NCBI GenBank assembly: GCA_001600415.1
Contig: BCJX01000017.1
Span: 489,005 to 553,004, forward strand
Reading direction: 5' to 3'
Length of the DNA stretch: 64,000 nucleotides
Source: Pascua guehoae
Lineage: Eukaryota; Basidiomycota; Tremellomycetes; Trichosporonales; Trichosporonaceae
This document shows positions 1 to 12,200 of the stretch, in pieces; within the stretch, counting starts at the first letter, position 1, and every line of letters starts with the position of its first letter. The position numbers were made by a program, and so were the translations under genes. The notes beneath the pieces were generated by a model, which did not search any database, was not told the DNA's origin, and saw only the letters and a program-made list of their open reading frames with translations.

Positions 1-1269
1 ACCGCGCGCAGCGGATCTCAGCAGGCGGACAAGTGAGTTGGTACATCCACTTGGAAAGCTGACTCGTCAGGGTTAAGGAGCTCGAGGACCAGATTGGCGA
101 GCTTGAGGCTGAGGCATCACGACTCCTTCGCGCTCTTGAGCACGCCAAGGACGCGAAGGCGGAAGCCGAGCGCTCGGAGAAGAGGCGCGTGGACGAGGCA
201 GCAAGGGAGGTGGCGAGCGTCAAGGTCGAAATGGAGTCTCTTCGGGCAAAGGCCCAGCAGTACACCGACTACGACGAGATCAAGCGCGAGCTTGAGATTA
301 TGAAGGTAAGGTTTCTTGCAACGACCCCTACTAACCTTTCAGTACGTCGAGTTTGCTGGAGCCGACTTTGACGAGGACGAGGTGCATATGCCGGACCCGA
401 ATGCGGACGTCGCGAACAAGCAGCTTGGTCGCTCACTGGAGAACCTGTTGGTGTCCAAGAACCGCCGCCTACTGGAGGATCTCACCAAGCTCCGTGTCGC
501 GCACGAGGACCTGTCTGTGCAGTTCAACAAGTCGGAGGAGAATATGGAGACCATGCGCGGCGACCTGGACCGTGTCAAGGCGCTCAACGAGAGGCTAGAG
601 AATGACCTTATGAGCGTCAACAAGGGCGAGAAGGAAAAGGGTGCCGGTGGTGCAGGTCTTGCCGGGCTCGACATTGGGCGGGGAGACGGCACCGTATCTC
701 CCGCGCCCGGTGGTGACGACTCCATCTTGCCGATCGTCACGTCTCAACGTGACCGGTTCAGGCAACGGAACGCTGAGCTTGAGGAGGAGTTGCGCCGTCA
801 ATTTGACACCGTCTCTGAGCTCCGCGCAGAGGTCAAATCACTACAGGATGACAACCTCAAGCTGTATGAAAAGGTCCGCTACATGCAGAGCTACCGCGAT
901 GGCGCGACATCGATCAACATGGGCGGTGTCTGCGGCTCAAGCACACCTGGATCGTCTACAGCTGGTTTCCTGAACGGCGCACTCAGATCACGCGACGATG
1001 AGATCGGCAAGTACAAGGACAAGTACAATGAGTCGCTCAACCCATTCGAGGCGTTCAAAGGACGGGTGCGTGCAAGAGGACTGGCGAGGGTTAACATGAT
1101 ACATTGCTGACAATGACAGGAGTCACAGCGGGCGATCCAGGCGCTCAACCCACTTGAACGGGGCGTCTTTTCGCTCACACGAGCAATTGTCGGGAGCAAA
1201 CGGTCTCGAAGCTTGTTCATCCTTTATGCGGGTGGTCTGGTGGGTGTGGAAGGCTTGGTATTAGGCTAA
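1..1269 (+). CDS. COY1: CASP/COY1-like Golgi coiled-coil membrane protein (3' part, 5' end outside window)
   Basis: Exons as read: 1-32, 71-305, 343-1065 and 1120-1269 (stop TAA), separated by introns of 38, 37 and 54 bp. Phase is kept across all junctions. The protein is a long Glu/Lys/Arg-rich coiled coil. It ends with the CASP C-terminal signature: NPFEAFKGRES, then QALNPLERGVFSLTR, then a hydrophobic segment (SLFILYAGGLVGVEGLVLG) just before the stop. In the CASP family (alternative product of CUX1 in animals, Coy1 in yeast) this tail anchors the coiled coil in the Golgi membrane, where the protein tethers retrograde vesicles and binds golgins and SNAREs. The N-terminal part lies upstream of the window. 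The family call rests on the conserved PLERG block plus the tail anchor and is firm. The last intron (GTGCGT...ACAG) was placed so that the Arg-Glu of the conserved block is restored. Confidence 0.9.
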
Positions 1270-1884
1270 CCCAACAGCATGTTCTTGTTCTGTTCGTATT
1301 GTGGAACTCTATGGGGGCGAGCGATACAGGTGGAAAGCCTATTTCTGTCCAACCGATCCAGCAGCATTGAGAGTTGCCGTGTATGCATCAGTACCGTACG
1401 TTGTAGGACTGCTGTGATGGTTGTGGGGACGCGGGTGCATGGTTGCATTGTGTGGTGACGGTGACGATATGACGATCTAGTAGGTACGTTGTTGATGGTT
1501 TTGATAGTGGCATCAAATGTGTGTCTCTCCTCATCCTGACATGTGACAACACCCTGGGGCACCGCGATGCGCGACGCGCCTTCCCTCGCACCCACCATAG
1601 CACTGTACCGCCACCATGGCCCTGCCCCTGCCTAAGCCTGTTTACTCTGCTCTACTGTACTGTACCGTACCCACAACCTTCCCTCGTTGCAGTATTATAT
1701 TTCCCTTCCGTTCCTCGTCTCTCTTCTCTTCTTCTTCTTCTTCACTCTTCTTCATTCTCTCTTCCCTCTCTCTCTCTCTCTCTTCTGCTCTATCACTCTT
1801 CTCTTCTTCTCACTCCCTCCCTTACCCCACCTCTTACACTACTGTACTCCCCTCTCCGTGCTACCACCCGTCGACACCATCATC
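1270..1884. other. Intergenic: 3' flank of CASP gene and pyrimidine-rich leader
   Basis: No gene is seen. From about 1690 to 1860 the + strand is almost pure C/T (TTC and TCTC runs). This is typical of 5' untranslated leaders or core promoters in this group and lies directly before the ATG at 1885. Confidence 0.6.
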
Positions 1885-3081
1885 ATGAGCCTCAGCCGCT
1901 CCACGAGCCTCAACCGCAAGCGCTACAGCCTCAACCGCTCCAGCATCCTCGGCTTTGACGACATCCTCCCCCCCGTCAAGCCCGTCGTGCAGATTGTCAA
2001 CCCTCCCAGGCTCGAGGTGACGACGCTCTACGACCGCATCGTGCACGTTAGTCTTCCTTGCATCCTTGCCGCTGACAATACCTACATTGCCCCGTGCCGC
2101 CACCCGCTCGTTACCACTGTGTCCCTTCCTTTGCATCCCTGCTCCTCGCAAGGGCGATGGTGCATCACCGATTGCTCACTGCATCCAACACCACACTACA
2201 CCCATAACCTGCGAGCTTCGATGCTGACACGCACAGGCTGCCCTCCGTCCCATGCTCACGCGTGGCCTCTACGGCAAAGAGCCTGATTGCTGTGAGCTCC
2301 TGGAAATCATCACCGACCCAGCTGCAGACCCGGCCATTGCTACCCGTGAGTCTTCCTCGCTTTCTCCCCACTCTGGCTTCCTCTTCCCTTCTTTCCCCCG
2401 GCATCACCACATACCACACTGTCCGTGCCGCAATGCTCACACCCCAGCCGGGAGCGAGTGCGCCGAATGCCGTGCGGCCGGTACCAAGTGCATCGCGGCC
2501 GTCAAAGATGACCCATTCCGCACTGTTGTTTCGCGGTGCGTGCAGCTGGGGGGGCGCTTTCGTTTTCAGCTGCTGACGCAACAGCTGCATCAACTGCACC
2601 GCCTCGGACAAGCACTGTGACCTTCCCCTCCGCACACACCTCCCCCTCTGCGTTTGCGACTGGCTCATGATGCCCGAGGACCGTTGCGAGGTGTACGCAT
2701 ACCACAAGCTCGTCCGCAAACACGCAACGCAGATTTCCCTTCCCTTCGGGAAGCGCGACCACGCCCTCGAAAAGGAGATTGATGACAAGCTGCGCGACCA
2801 ACGCCAGTGGTTTGACGACGTGAGCTTATTCGAAGCAGCATCATCAGCTTACACCACAGCGCATCCACTTTTCGTACGTGTCGGACCGCCGCGAGATTGC
2901 GCGTGCTCCCTCGATCCTGCACCTGGAGCGCAACGACCTGTTCCGCAACGACGGCCGCTGGGTGATCCCGCCCAAGCACCAGTGGAAGGCGTGCCCTTGC
3001 TACCCGCATCGCATGTGCCGCGACTCGCGCCACGCGGCCACCAGCCATTCCACTGCCAAGCGCCAAGCTGGTCAACGTTAA
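1885..3081 (+). CDS. Hypothetical protein with a Zn2Cys6-like cysteine cluster
   Basis: Five exons: 1885-2046, 2237-2345, 2448-2535, 2585-2819, 2860-3081; 271 aa; introns of 190, 102, 49 and 40 bp, all GT-AG and in phase. Residues 95-131 carry C-x2-C-x6-C-x15-C-x2-C-x6-C (CAEC...C then CINC...C), spread over exons 3 and 4. This is the layout of a fungal binuclear zinc cluster except that the middle loop is 15 residues instead of the usual 5-12, and the basic residues expected in the first half are few. No fungal-specific transcription-factor domain follows and the protein is short. The N-terminus is Ser/Arg-rich and the C-terminus has further Cys (KACPCYPHRMC). It could be a small zinc-binding or DNA-binding protein; I do not recognise a named family. 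Gene structure is well supported, function is not. Confidence 0.7.
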
Positions 3082-3569
3082 GAAGGGAAGGTCAGCGTCG
3101 ACGATTATTCACAGAAGAAGAAGGAAGAGAACAGTGAGCTTGTATTTTCTTGATAGGGCAGTTGCTGCCGAATCCGTGTTTCTTGGTAGGACAAGCGTCG
3201 CATGTTGGATGTCACAATGTTTCGTGTCGTCACAGTCAGACCACACTGACAAGTTGCGGCACAGGTTAGGTGGTGAGTCATGGTTACCCGCAGATGTCTG
3301 ACTATTAGTCCGTGCGTGAGGCACGGAAAGACTGCCGACCCCACTTGTTGCGATCACCACGGCCATGGCGCTGAGAGCATGCTCGACAATAGCCCGAAGC
3401 ATGAGAAGCAACCTGCCTCGGAATCAACAAAGGATGCCCAGTGTTCTTTCCACAATGTTCATTATATCCCTCTCATCCCCCGCCCCCACTCCCCACATAT
3501 ACAACCATCCTTTAAAACGGTCAACCTCTTCAACAGTTCACCACCAACATCTCAGCTCAAGCAACGAAG
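3082..3569. other. Intergenic, promoter of the F-box-like gene
   Basis: No gene is seen. A TATA-like stretch (CATATACAA, about 3496-3504) lies about 70 bp before the ATG at 3570 and is a plausible core promoter element. Confidence 0.4.
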
Positions 3570-4961
3570 ATGGCTCGGAACCCACGGATCTGGACGCTCC
3601 TCTGTGCTTTGACGCCTCTCACCGTCCTCGCAGTCTTTGCTGTATTTCCTCCGTCACCAAACCCTTCATCGTCACGGTCATCACGGCCCCGGGCCGTCAT
3701 CGACCACACGTCTGTACCCCACATCCTCGACCTCATCCTGGCCAACTGCGACCGCGAGGCGCTCCTAGCGTTCCGGTCGACCGGCAGCGCAATCAAAGCT
3801 CGCGCGGATACTCATCTTGCATTTCACCTCGTGTTGAGGGGCACCAACACGCTGGTGACGACGACTCACGGTGGCGGCCGCCTCCCGCTCCTCACCCCTG
3901 CTTCCGTGCGTACCCAGAGCTTGGAGGCGCCGTCCGTGCCCCAGAGTGAATTCACCAAACGGCATGTCACGCCTCGAGAATTGCTTGTGAGCCCAAACGA
4001 AGCAGCCACCTCCGATGGCGCGTTGCACACGATGCACGCGCACTTGGTGCAGGTGGCTCGAACTGTCCAACCGCAGTCATGTGCGGGGCACGCATTCGAC
4101 GAGCCCTCTGTCCCCGTCTCCGACGAGATGTATCATGTCCTGGGCGCGGCCCACGTTGTCGACATTGACGGGATATTTACCGAACACCAAGACTTGGTGA
4201 TCAACGAAACCATTCGTCCGGCCGTTCTCCGCTTCCTCTTCAAGTCACTGGGCAGCAAGGAGACCATCCACGTCGCGGCGCCGTTGGTGGTTACGTTTAT
4301 CCAGCTGGTGCTCGTTGACGACACGTTCAACTGGAATCTCCGCTGTGGCGTGGAACGTCCCCATCTCTACCTCCGAGTGCGCGATGGAACGCGCCGGGCC
4401 GTGTTTACCATCAACGTCGCAAGCCATTCGCTGGGGCTCGACCTTGGTCCCCTCGAACACGCGACTGTGGAATGCGACATGCCGCCCAGTGTCACCCATG
4501 CCGTGTTCATCTTCTCGCACACGCCCATGCTCGGCGACACCGTCTCGGTCTATGGGTCCAGCTCGCACCACAGCGTAGTGGGGCCACCACTGGAGCCCCG
4601 AACGCTGGGAATGCTCCACGACCTCGTCGTGCAAATAGCCCGCCATCCGGACGTATCGTTCGCACTCGTCGGCGTCGAACATATTCCCCGCGCAGCACTC
4701 TGCCTCGCTCCGGGGCCCGTACACAACATGCCGCCGGTTCCCGCGGCACAAGCTGCTGCCGCCGCGCGCATCCAGGTCCAAGTCGTCCGCCGCGCGGTCA
4801 ACCACCTCATCGTCCAGTCGGCCGAGAAGGACTTGGGCATGCACGTCTCCCCTGAAGCCGCCGGTGCTCACGTCTCGGTCCTCACCACCGAACAGTACCG
4901 TGCCCTCGTAGGCGACGCGCAGTTTGCGCTCGAGACCGACGCCGGGATGTCGAACGCGTAA
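3570..4961 (+). CDS. Hypothetical F-box-like protein with N-terminal membrane anchor (intronless)
   Basis: Single open frame of 463 aa from ATG in the context AACGAAGATGG. Residues about 8-26 form a hydrophobic segment (TLLCALTPLTVLAVFAVF), a signal anchor or signal peptide. Residues about 45-75 (VPHILDLILANCDREALLAF) look like the leucine-rich helical F-box-like motif seen in large, lineage-expanded families of basidiomycete proteins. The rest has alternating hydrophobic strands and no catalytic motif that I recognise. Lack of introns is unusual beside its neighbours but common in such expanded families. An F-box role (SCF ubiquitin ligase adaptor) is only a guess because a membrane anchor ahead of an F-box is atypical. 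The ORF itself is convincing by length and codon choice. Confidence 0.65.
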   Translation: MARNPRIWTLLCALTPLTVLAVFAVFPPSPNPSSSRSSRPRAVIDHTSVPHILDLILANCDREALLAFRSTGSAIKARADTHLAFHLVLRGTNTLVTTTHGGGRLPLLTPASVRTQSLEAPSVPQSEFTKRHVTPRELLVSPNEAATSDGALHTMHAHLVQVARTVQPQSCAGHAFDEPSVPVSDEMYHVLGAAHVVDIDGIFTEHQDLVINETIRPAVLRFLFKSLGSKETIHVAAPLVVTFIQLVLVDDTFNWNLRCGVERPHLYLRVRDGTRRAVFTINVASHSLGLDLGPLEHATVECDMPPSVTHAVFIFSHTPMLGDTVSVYGSSSHHSVVGPPLEPRTLGMLHDLVVQIARHPDVSFALVGVEHIPRAALCLAPGPVHNMPPVPAAQAAAAARIQVQVVRRAVNHLIVQSAEKDLGMHVSPEAAGAHVSVLTTEQYRALVGDAQFALETDAGMSNA

Positions 4962-7528
4962 ACTCCAATCCCAACCCAACCAACCCCCCCGAGCGCGCGC
5001 TGTGGTCATTCGTCGCGGGCAAAAAGTGTCTTCCATCTCACCGATTATATCAATTGGGAACTCGTATGTACCCCGCCCGATATCCGCACACCTGCTCGAA
5101 TACTCGGAACCTGCCGAGTGGTGGACAAAGGGCGGCATTTTTGGTGTGGCGCTCTTGGCCCTGGCTCACTTTTGTCACCTAGATCTCACCATTTTCCCTT
5201 TCGACGTAGTTCAGGAGGTGATGCTTAGCCTGGGTATAGTAGGGCCGTATTCTGCTTTTCGACGTTGGTATTTAGTGGGTAGGGGAGGCTGTGGCCACGA
5301 TCAAGCTCCAAAGGAAAACAGAGACATGTGCCATGTTGGACATGTGGGCAGAAGAGAACACCCAGTGAAAGCAATTGTCGGCTAGGAAAAGAATAGTCGG
5401 GAAGGAAAGAGACGAAATAGCAGTAGAAAATGGCTGCGCTGTGCTCACACGACCACCTCTTGGAGGGTGGTGACGTGGCAGACGTCAGGACATGCCAGGA
5501 TTCTTGTCCATTGACCCTGCTCTACCTGTACTGTAGCCAAATAATGACACTGTGTTGTCCGGAAAAAGGTCGGCTGTGCTCGTCACTGAATGGTTCTGAA
5601 CGACTCTGGACGACTCTTGGTCGCACGTACGCCGCTGACGATCGTGGCCCTGTTGATAAGTAAAGTGTGGCACGGATGTCCCGAGCAAGAGACACTGGAA
5701 CGCGACAGAGACTGTGTTGGTGGTTCTGATATTTTTCTCCGAGGGCGCAGGTGAGTCCAGACGTCGACAGCGATGAAACACCCGCAACGTGCATTATTTA
5801 CATGCAACGTCGAGTGAGTGTCACGAACATGTGGGGGGGTCGACTAGCCGACGCAGTTTGGGACGATACGAAAAAGAAAATCTGCCTCGTGCAAAAATGA
5901 ATGCGATGGGCTTGTGCCTGAGTGCCACTTGGCGCTCACTTGCTCTTGGTTCGGGCAAAACAGGAGCCACTAGCCTCCTTGTCCAGGAACGCGAGGATGC
6001 GGAATGCGTTCTGGGCTCGCCAACGCAGCCAACTATGCAGACGGCAGTGGCCGCTGGGGTTAAGGGGGGGCGGGCGGAGCATGTCAGCTGCTCAACTGCT
6101 CAGCTGCTCTACGATCGCGTGGCTTGGCAAAAGGCGTCGGCGGCTTGCTGGGCGGGGGCATGGGGGCCACGGGGGCACTTGGCGACAAGGCGAGGGTCGG
6201 AATCAAGCGGATGGTATTTCGAACGAAAGGGAGACGGCCCGCCGGCGCCCATGACCAAATCGACAATGAGATACGTCTGGTTGTGCGACAAAATGATTGG
6301 GGAGAAATTTTATTCTGGGTATTGCCAAGAAGGTGAGTCATGGCAACTAACAGTCGCACAGAGTCTTGAATGTTGTTCCCTGAATATATCCGAGCGGTTC
6401 CTAAACCCTGAACACCAGCCAATGTAGTATCTCTTGGCTCTGCTGCCGTGCCCTGCGTGCGTGGGCTGCATACTCTGTACATCAACTGCCGCCGATTGCC
6501 GTGCATGCCGTCGGTGCCGTGATTTCTTGTTGGCTACGTTTGGCTGCCCACCGTGCCGTGTGGTTGGCCGATCTGGTCACATGGGCACACATGTGACACC
6601 TGGCATGCGGTTTGTCAACAACAAAATAATAATTCAGGCCACTGCCGCCCGCCCGGAAGAACATTGCTGCGCCGATCATCCATTGTTCCACACGCACCAC
6701 CCACCATTTCCAAACGGCCGATTTCAATGCTTTCGCTTGTGCAAACTGCGGCCTAACACACTCTACTGATGGGGTTCCCTAGAGGTACAGCAGGCAAACC
6801 CTTTGCATATCCCTCGAACAATTGTACCGTAATAGCGGACAGTAGGACAAGCGAGCTGGTGGTCGAGGTTGGCGTTCGGATCCGCGTCCGTCGGTCGGTC
6901 GTGAGACAAAGTTTCAACCTCCCCCCGCGAAGCAAGCCCCCAAACTACAACCTCTGCGCGCCATGCGCCCGGTTTTGCGCCAGTTACGCACACGAGGCAC
7001 GGGGTCGCAATGCAGACGAGAGCGAGTCCGAATCGCCGAGGGTCCCGAGGTGTGGCCCCACGGAGGACGGGCGGGCGGGCGGTTAGCAGGCCGTCGTAAG
7101 CCATCGCCGCAGGCCAACCGCCGTCGTGCGTCGACGCACGACGATGCCCTAGGAGCCTAGGAGCCCGCTGTTCCCCCCCCCTCCCCCCGAGCCCAGCCAC
7201 CAGACGTGCCTTGTCGAGAAACCCAAGCTACGAGGCCCGCTGTGGTCCCCCCCGGGGTCTGACCATGCGGTCACGAGAAGAAGAGAAGAAAAAAAATGTC
7301 AGACGCACATTGGGCGGCTCCCTTCGGCGACCTCGGACAAGGGCGGTGGGTCTATAAGCCATTTGCGACATTGGGTTTCTCATCTCTGCATCATCGGTCA
7401 TCCTTTGTATCGTCACTTGATCACTACTACTCGTCTGTCCGACACACCAGACACAGACCCCACGCCCCCGTGACAAATCCTACACCGTCTAGCTTGCTTC
7501 CCTTCTTGTCGACTTTTGAATACCACAC
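4962..7528. other. Long intergenic region, no supported gene
   Basis: About 2.57 kb on either strand without an ORF that has coding-like codon use or family resemblance. It holds G-rich runs (around 6060-6180 and 7070-7085) and a TATA-like TCTATAAGC at about 7351-7359, some 175 bp before the transporter ATG. Confidence 0.5.
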
Positions 7529-9571
7529 ATGGCAACAATGGCCAAGGAGGACGCCTACATTGACGAGCGCGAGGTCGGGATGGTCGACGGCAACGGGTAC
7601 AATGCCAGCGAGGCGCAGACGACCGAGATGGGCTCCGAGCTCGACAAGTCATTGTCCCGCCGCCTCTCGCGCCGTCTCTCTCTCCAGCCAGGCAACCTCC
7701 CGGCCAGCTACGAGGTGGACGCCTTCTCGGGCCAGCGCGACGCCCACGACGAAAAGGACTACCTCGACTTCCGTTCCATGGGATGGTTCAAGGCCGGTCT
7801 CATTGCTACTGCAGAGGTAAGTGGCGGTTGGAGCCAGTGTTGGGCGCAGTTTAGGGAAGAAATGGGATGGGGAGAGCGCGGTTGGCTTGGCTTTGGCGAA
7901 TCGAGCACGACTACTCTCGGAAGCATGACCATTCGTGGAATGCGTGCTTTCGTGCCTGTGACGGGTCCACGGTCCGTTGCCGCCTCGATCCTCGACCATC
8001 TTACCGCTCAGTGCAACTAGTCGGCAAGTGGCAGTGGAGCCAGCCCACTCGGCCTCGTGCGAAACCTGCCTGCCGCCTTTCCCCAGCCACACTTGCAAAC
8101 CCAAACATCCAGGCCCAATGTGGCACTTTGACACACCTTGTTGCGCAAACCACGGACATTGGCTGACGGTCGCAGAACATTGCTCTCGGTACCCTCTCGT
8201 TCCCGTCCGTGTTCATGCGCCTCGGCATGGTGGGCGGTGTCGTGACGACGGTTGGTTTCGGTATCCTCGCCTACATTATGGCCTGCATGCAGATCGACTT
8301 CAAGCTCCGCCACATGGGTGTCATGCACTTTGGTGACGCCGGCGGTGTCGTGTTTGGCAAGTGGGGTGCCCGTATTTTCGGAGGTGGTATGATTCTCAAG
8401 GTGAATTGTTAACAAAAAAACAATGCGGCTGGGGTGCACGGAACACAAAGCTAACACCGCGCAGTCGATGGGTCTCGGTGGCTCGCACGTTCTTGGCGGA
8501 CAGACTGCCCTCATGTTTATCAGCGACCACGCCATCTGCGCCGTGTGGTACGGTGTCATTGTCGTCGTCGCCAGTATCATCATGTCGTACAACCGCGAGT
8601 GGCACAAGCTCTGGTGGATGTCGTTCATCTCCATTGGCTGCATCTGGGTTGCGTCCATGATGACCGTTGTCGCCACTGGCGTGCAGTCGCCGTCGGTGCT
8701 CGAAAAGGGCGGTGCCCCCATCGAGTGGCACGCAGGCGCAAAGGACCCGTCGCTCATGTCGGTCATTGGCGCCTTTACAAACGTCCTCTTTGCGTACGGC
8801 GGCAACATGGCCGTCTTTTCGTTCTGCTCCGAGATGCGCAAGCCTGCCGACTTTAAAAAGTCGTTTGCCCTCTCCCAGCTCATTGCCGTCATCACCTACA
8901 TTATCGTCGGCGCCACCATCTACTCGTTTGGCGGTCAGTACACCACCTCGCCCGCCATGACCATGGCCGCACACACGATCCGCATCACCGCCTACTGCTT
9001 TGCCCTCGTCACCATCATGGTCTCGGGTATCCTCGGCGTCAACGTCGGCGCAAAGTTCCTCTACGTCTCCATCCTCCGCAAGTCTGAGCTCCTTACCTCC
9101 AAGTCGTTCAAGGCCCAGATGGCATGGATGGCAATGGTTACCTTTGTCTGGGTCGTCGGTTTCCTCGTCGCAGAGCTTATTCCTGTGAGTTTTGATACTG
9201 CACAAAACGAAAAACAAACACTGACCCCCCGTGCAGTTCTTCAACTCGCTCCTGACCATCATCTCGGCCCTCTTCTCCGTCTGGTTCATCTGCGGTGCCG
9301 CGTCCTTCCTGTGGTTCTATGACAACCACCCGTGGTTTGCCCCCGAGGGCGAGCACCGTGCCCTTGACACGGCCCAGAAGAAGATCTACTTTGCCGTGGC
9401 TTGTCTTTCGGTGAGTTTCGAGACGCACAGACTCGAGAAACACAAACAATCGCTAACAATGTCCAGCTCCTCATCTCCATTGCCACCACCCCACTCGGCC
9501 TCTACTCTGCTGTCCAGAGCATCATCGACGGCTACCGCGGGGGCGAGTTCAGCCACCCCTTCGCCTGCTAG
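7529..9571 (+). CDS. Amino acid transporter, AAAP family (fungal Mtr-like neutral amino acid permease)
   Basis: Five exons: 7529-7816, 8176-8400, 8465-9184, 9237-9410, 9467-9571; 503 aa; introns of 359, 64, 52 and 56 bp. A hydrophilic N-terminus of about 85 aa (with an Arg/Ser-rich stretch LSRRLSRRLSLQP) precedes about ten hydrophobic segments. The first membrane segment has the AAAP hallmark NIALGTLSFPSVFMRLGMVGG, and the middle holds SVIGAFTNVLFAYGG. This Aa_trans family moves amino acids with protons across the plasma or vacuolar membrane; the closest described fungal group is the Neurospora Mtr neutral/aromatic amino acid permease. It ends FSHPFAC then TAG. Substrate cannot be read from sequence. 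Intron 1 (359 bp) is long for this genome. The ATG at 7529 was chosen as the first in frame; a second Met is at codon 4. Confidence 0.92.
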
Positions 9572-9954
9572 AGGAGAGAGAGAGCAATCACGCAAAAAAG
9601 GCTATTATTTTAATACCAGCACTCGCGGCCCTTGCCCTACGAGGGAAGAAAGGGAGGGGGGCCGCCCCTCGGTTCGTCACGCACATGTACAGGTCCGCTG
9701 TAGGATTTATAACACCACATCTAAATGCATTGGGATGTATCGCATATCCGCCGCTGTCACATGAACGTCGACCTCGGCGAGCTTTTGTATCGCTAGTCAA
9801 GATGAGGGAGCATTTGTCGGGACGTCGCGTGGCTTTTAGCGTGGTATTCACGTGGCGATGGGGGCTTTGTTTGGTTGCATTGCCTTTCATTGTTGTTGTT
9901 TCTTATCTACCGCCCACCCATCCACCCATCCATGCATCCACCTACCGCCCTAAT

Positions 9955-11184
9955 ATGCCATCCACACTACCACCACCCCAAGCCCTCCCATCTCGCTTTC
10001 CTGCCCTCTTGCGCACTTTTCCTCGAACCGAATGGCGCCACTTTTACGAGTGCCCTCCGCCGTGGGATCCGATCAAACACAACCAGGTTCTCATTCACTA
10101 CGCCTGTCGAAATGCCAGCAGAGCATGGGCAACCGCAGAGCAGAGCGGCGACTGGCGCCCTGTGGATGATCGGTGTTTTGCTCTGAGTGTAACGGACAAG
10201 TTGCTGCAGTTGTGAGCAGGCCGGCGTTTGTCTGCATGTAGTTTTGCCCCCTAGTGAAAGTTGTCACCAACACAGTGGTATGTGGAATGGTGTCGCCTAA
10301 CTGCCCCGAGCGTCAGTGTGCGACTTGCTTCTGCTGGTTGTCCCTTTGGCGGTCTGCATCATTATTGCTCGGCTTTGCCTTTTAGCTGCCCTCCCTGCAC
10401 CGTCACACCACTCTTGCACCTCCCTTTGGCATGTGACTGTGTCCCGTTTTCCCGTTTGCTGACCCCAGGAAATCGTTTGATAGCGAGCGTTTGCCCCGGC
10501 GGAAGCGGCCGGGGACGTTTGCAGAGTGGAGGTCGCAGACGGACGAATACATGCGGGCCGTGTATGACATGGTGAGTAGGCCAAAGCCACGATTGCCTCG
10601 CAAAGCAGCCGCGTGTGGTACGTGTCAGCGGCGGCATGTCGCTGTGACACTCTCCTGATACGTCTGGGCACGGATGTGTAGAGTAACCCCCTGAGGTGCA
10701 TTTGCGAAAGCAGGGCACCACACCCGTCCGAGTTGCATCCTCTCGAGCCTCCTTTCGCTACGTTCCCACCCCATTCACCCATTGTCCCCAGTCCAACTAA
10801 CCCCCAGGCTTCGGCTGCACTATGCCCCACACGCGTCCCACCAGATGCCCACCATGTGCTCGACTACGCCCGCGCCTGCCTGGACCGATGCTACAATGAC
10901 CGCGACGCCCGCCAGCCGGTGCCCATGTCGACGCGAGCCGTTGTCGATGTCGCGACCTTTGGGGCCAGTTTTACCCCGACGACCGTCCAAAGAGCCGCCT
11001 GCCGCTCGAAATGCTCAATCTCCCCGACCGGGTCGTGCGGTCGCTCAGGCGCGAGCAGGGGAGGGTGCTGGAACGGGAGAAGAAGAGAGCCGAGAGGTCC
11101 AAGAGGGGGCTTGACCAGGGGCTACAGGCATCGATGGCTGCGATCAAGGGGTTGGCGATCGACGGCGACGGGACGCGCGAGTAG
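9955..11184 (+). CDS. Hypothetical protein, apparent reading-frame break in last exon
   Basis: Exons read as 9955-10211 (ending TT before GTGAGC), 10469-10571 (KSFDSERLPRRKRPGTFAEW and on) and 10808-11184. The first two junctions are in phase. In exon 3 the first part (HHVLDYARACLDRCYNDRDA) and the last part (DLWGQFYPDDRPKSRLPLEM, then a Lys/Arg/Glu-rich helix ending GDGTRE-stop) both look coding but lie in different frames. The shift falls between about 10905 and 10965. No GT-AG pair of reasonable size (at least 35 bp) repairs the phase; a 29-bp candidate exists but is too short for a normal intron. It may therefore be a frameshifted gene, a sequence error, or a mis-modelled splice. The N-terminal TEWRHFYECPPPWDPIKHN block and the charged C-terminus match no family I recognise. 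Confidence 0.5.
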
Positions 11185-12101
11185 GGCGGCATGAGGGTCT
11201 CGGTCGGTCTCTGTCCTTTGGGATAATACGTCACCTCTGCCTATTATTGAGCGGATGGACGACTTTGACTCTTAGTCTCGCCGTGGTCTGTCGGCCGCCT
11301 GCGAGCAAGAGGCCGGCCAGGAAGTCCCTGGCGCAGTCCTTTGGCGTGGCGGGATGTCTCTGAGTCGAGGGTCCATGGGGGATGGGTTTGGACGTGAGCC
11401 CTTCATGTGCCGAGGCCCCATGCAGCGTGGGTTTATACGCGACAGATTCTGCGTCTGCCCGGGTACGAGTCACCACCGCATTACCCCGCCTTGCAAGTTC
11501 GCGCCATAGCCGAAGAGGTCTTATCGACACGGTTGGGATGTACAGTATCGCAAACACTACATGGGGCAGAGAGAGCACGTTCCATGCCCGGCGTGTGGTG
11601 CGAGTTGTCAACTAGCTCGTCCTTGCTCAGCGTTCGTGGAGTCACACGAGTTGTCAGTTGGCTCACAACCGGTTCCTTCTTGTTTGGAAGGTGTTTGGAA
11701 GGGCTTCATAGTCGCCGTGCACACCACTTGATCCTTGCAACGCGCGGCGGCACCTGTAGTGAGCGACGGAAGAGTGGATATGCCGTCTCTTTTTGTCTTC
11801 TATCCCAAGTCACTTCCTGCTGTCAGGCTGACGGTTCTGAACGAAAAGGGACCAAATTCCTTTGTTCAATCAGAGTTTTCGGTATTTGTGCCCCTATGGA
11901 GAGAGAATACTTTCTGCCATTATGGACACCTTAGTACGGCTCTGAGTGTCAGTCACACCATACATACTTTCGTCGGGGCAGCAGATGCAGCTGACAACTC
12001 TCTCTATGCGTGAATGATCTTTCGGAGTGACCTTGAGACATTGAAAGGTCAAGAATGGTGGCTGGTTGGCCTGTGTGGTCGTAAACACTACCGAGCTCGA
12101 G

Positions 12102-12152
12102 CCAAAACGCTTGCCGACCACTTGCACCCAAAACGCTCCCGACCACTTGTAC
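12102..12152. repeat. Two-copy direct repeat (25-26 bp) upstream of the 818-aa gene
   Basis: Units 12102-12127 and 12128-12152 share CCAAAACGCT and CGACCACTTG blocks with two substitutions and one indel. They sit in the probable promoter of the gene starting at 12454. Confidence 0.6.
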
Positions 12153-12200
12153 CCTGCTAGCTCGAGTCGGTACCGAGAATGGGATCGACATGGTCGTAGC

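Noticed and set aside
5789..6427. 212-aa + strand ORF in the 4962-7528 interval
   Set aside because: Mixed codon use, no motif, no supporting splice sites; treated as non-coding.
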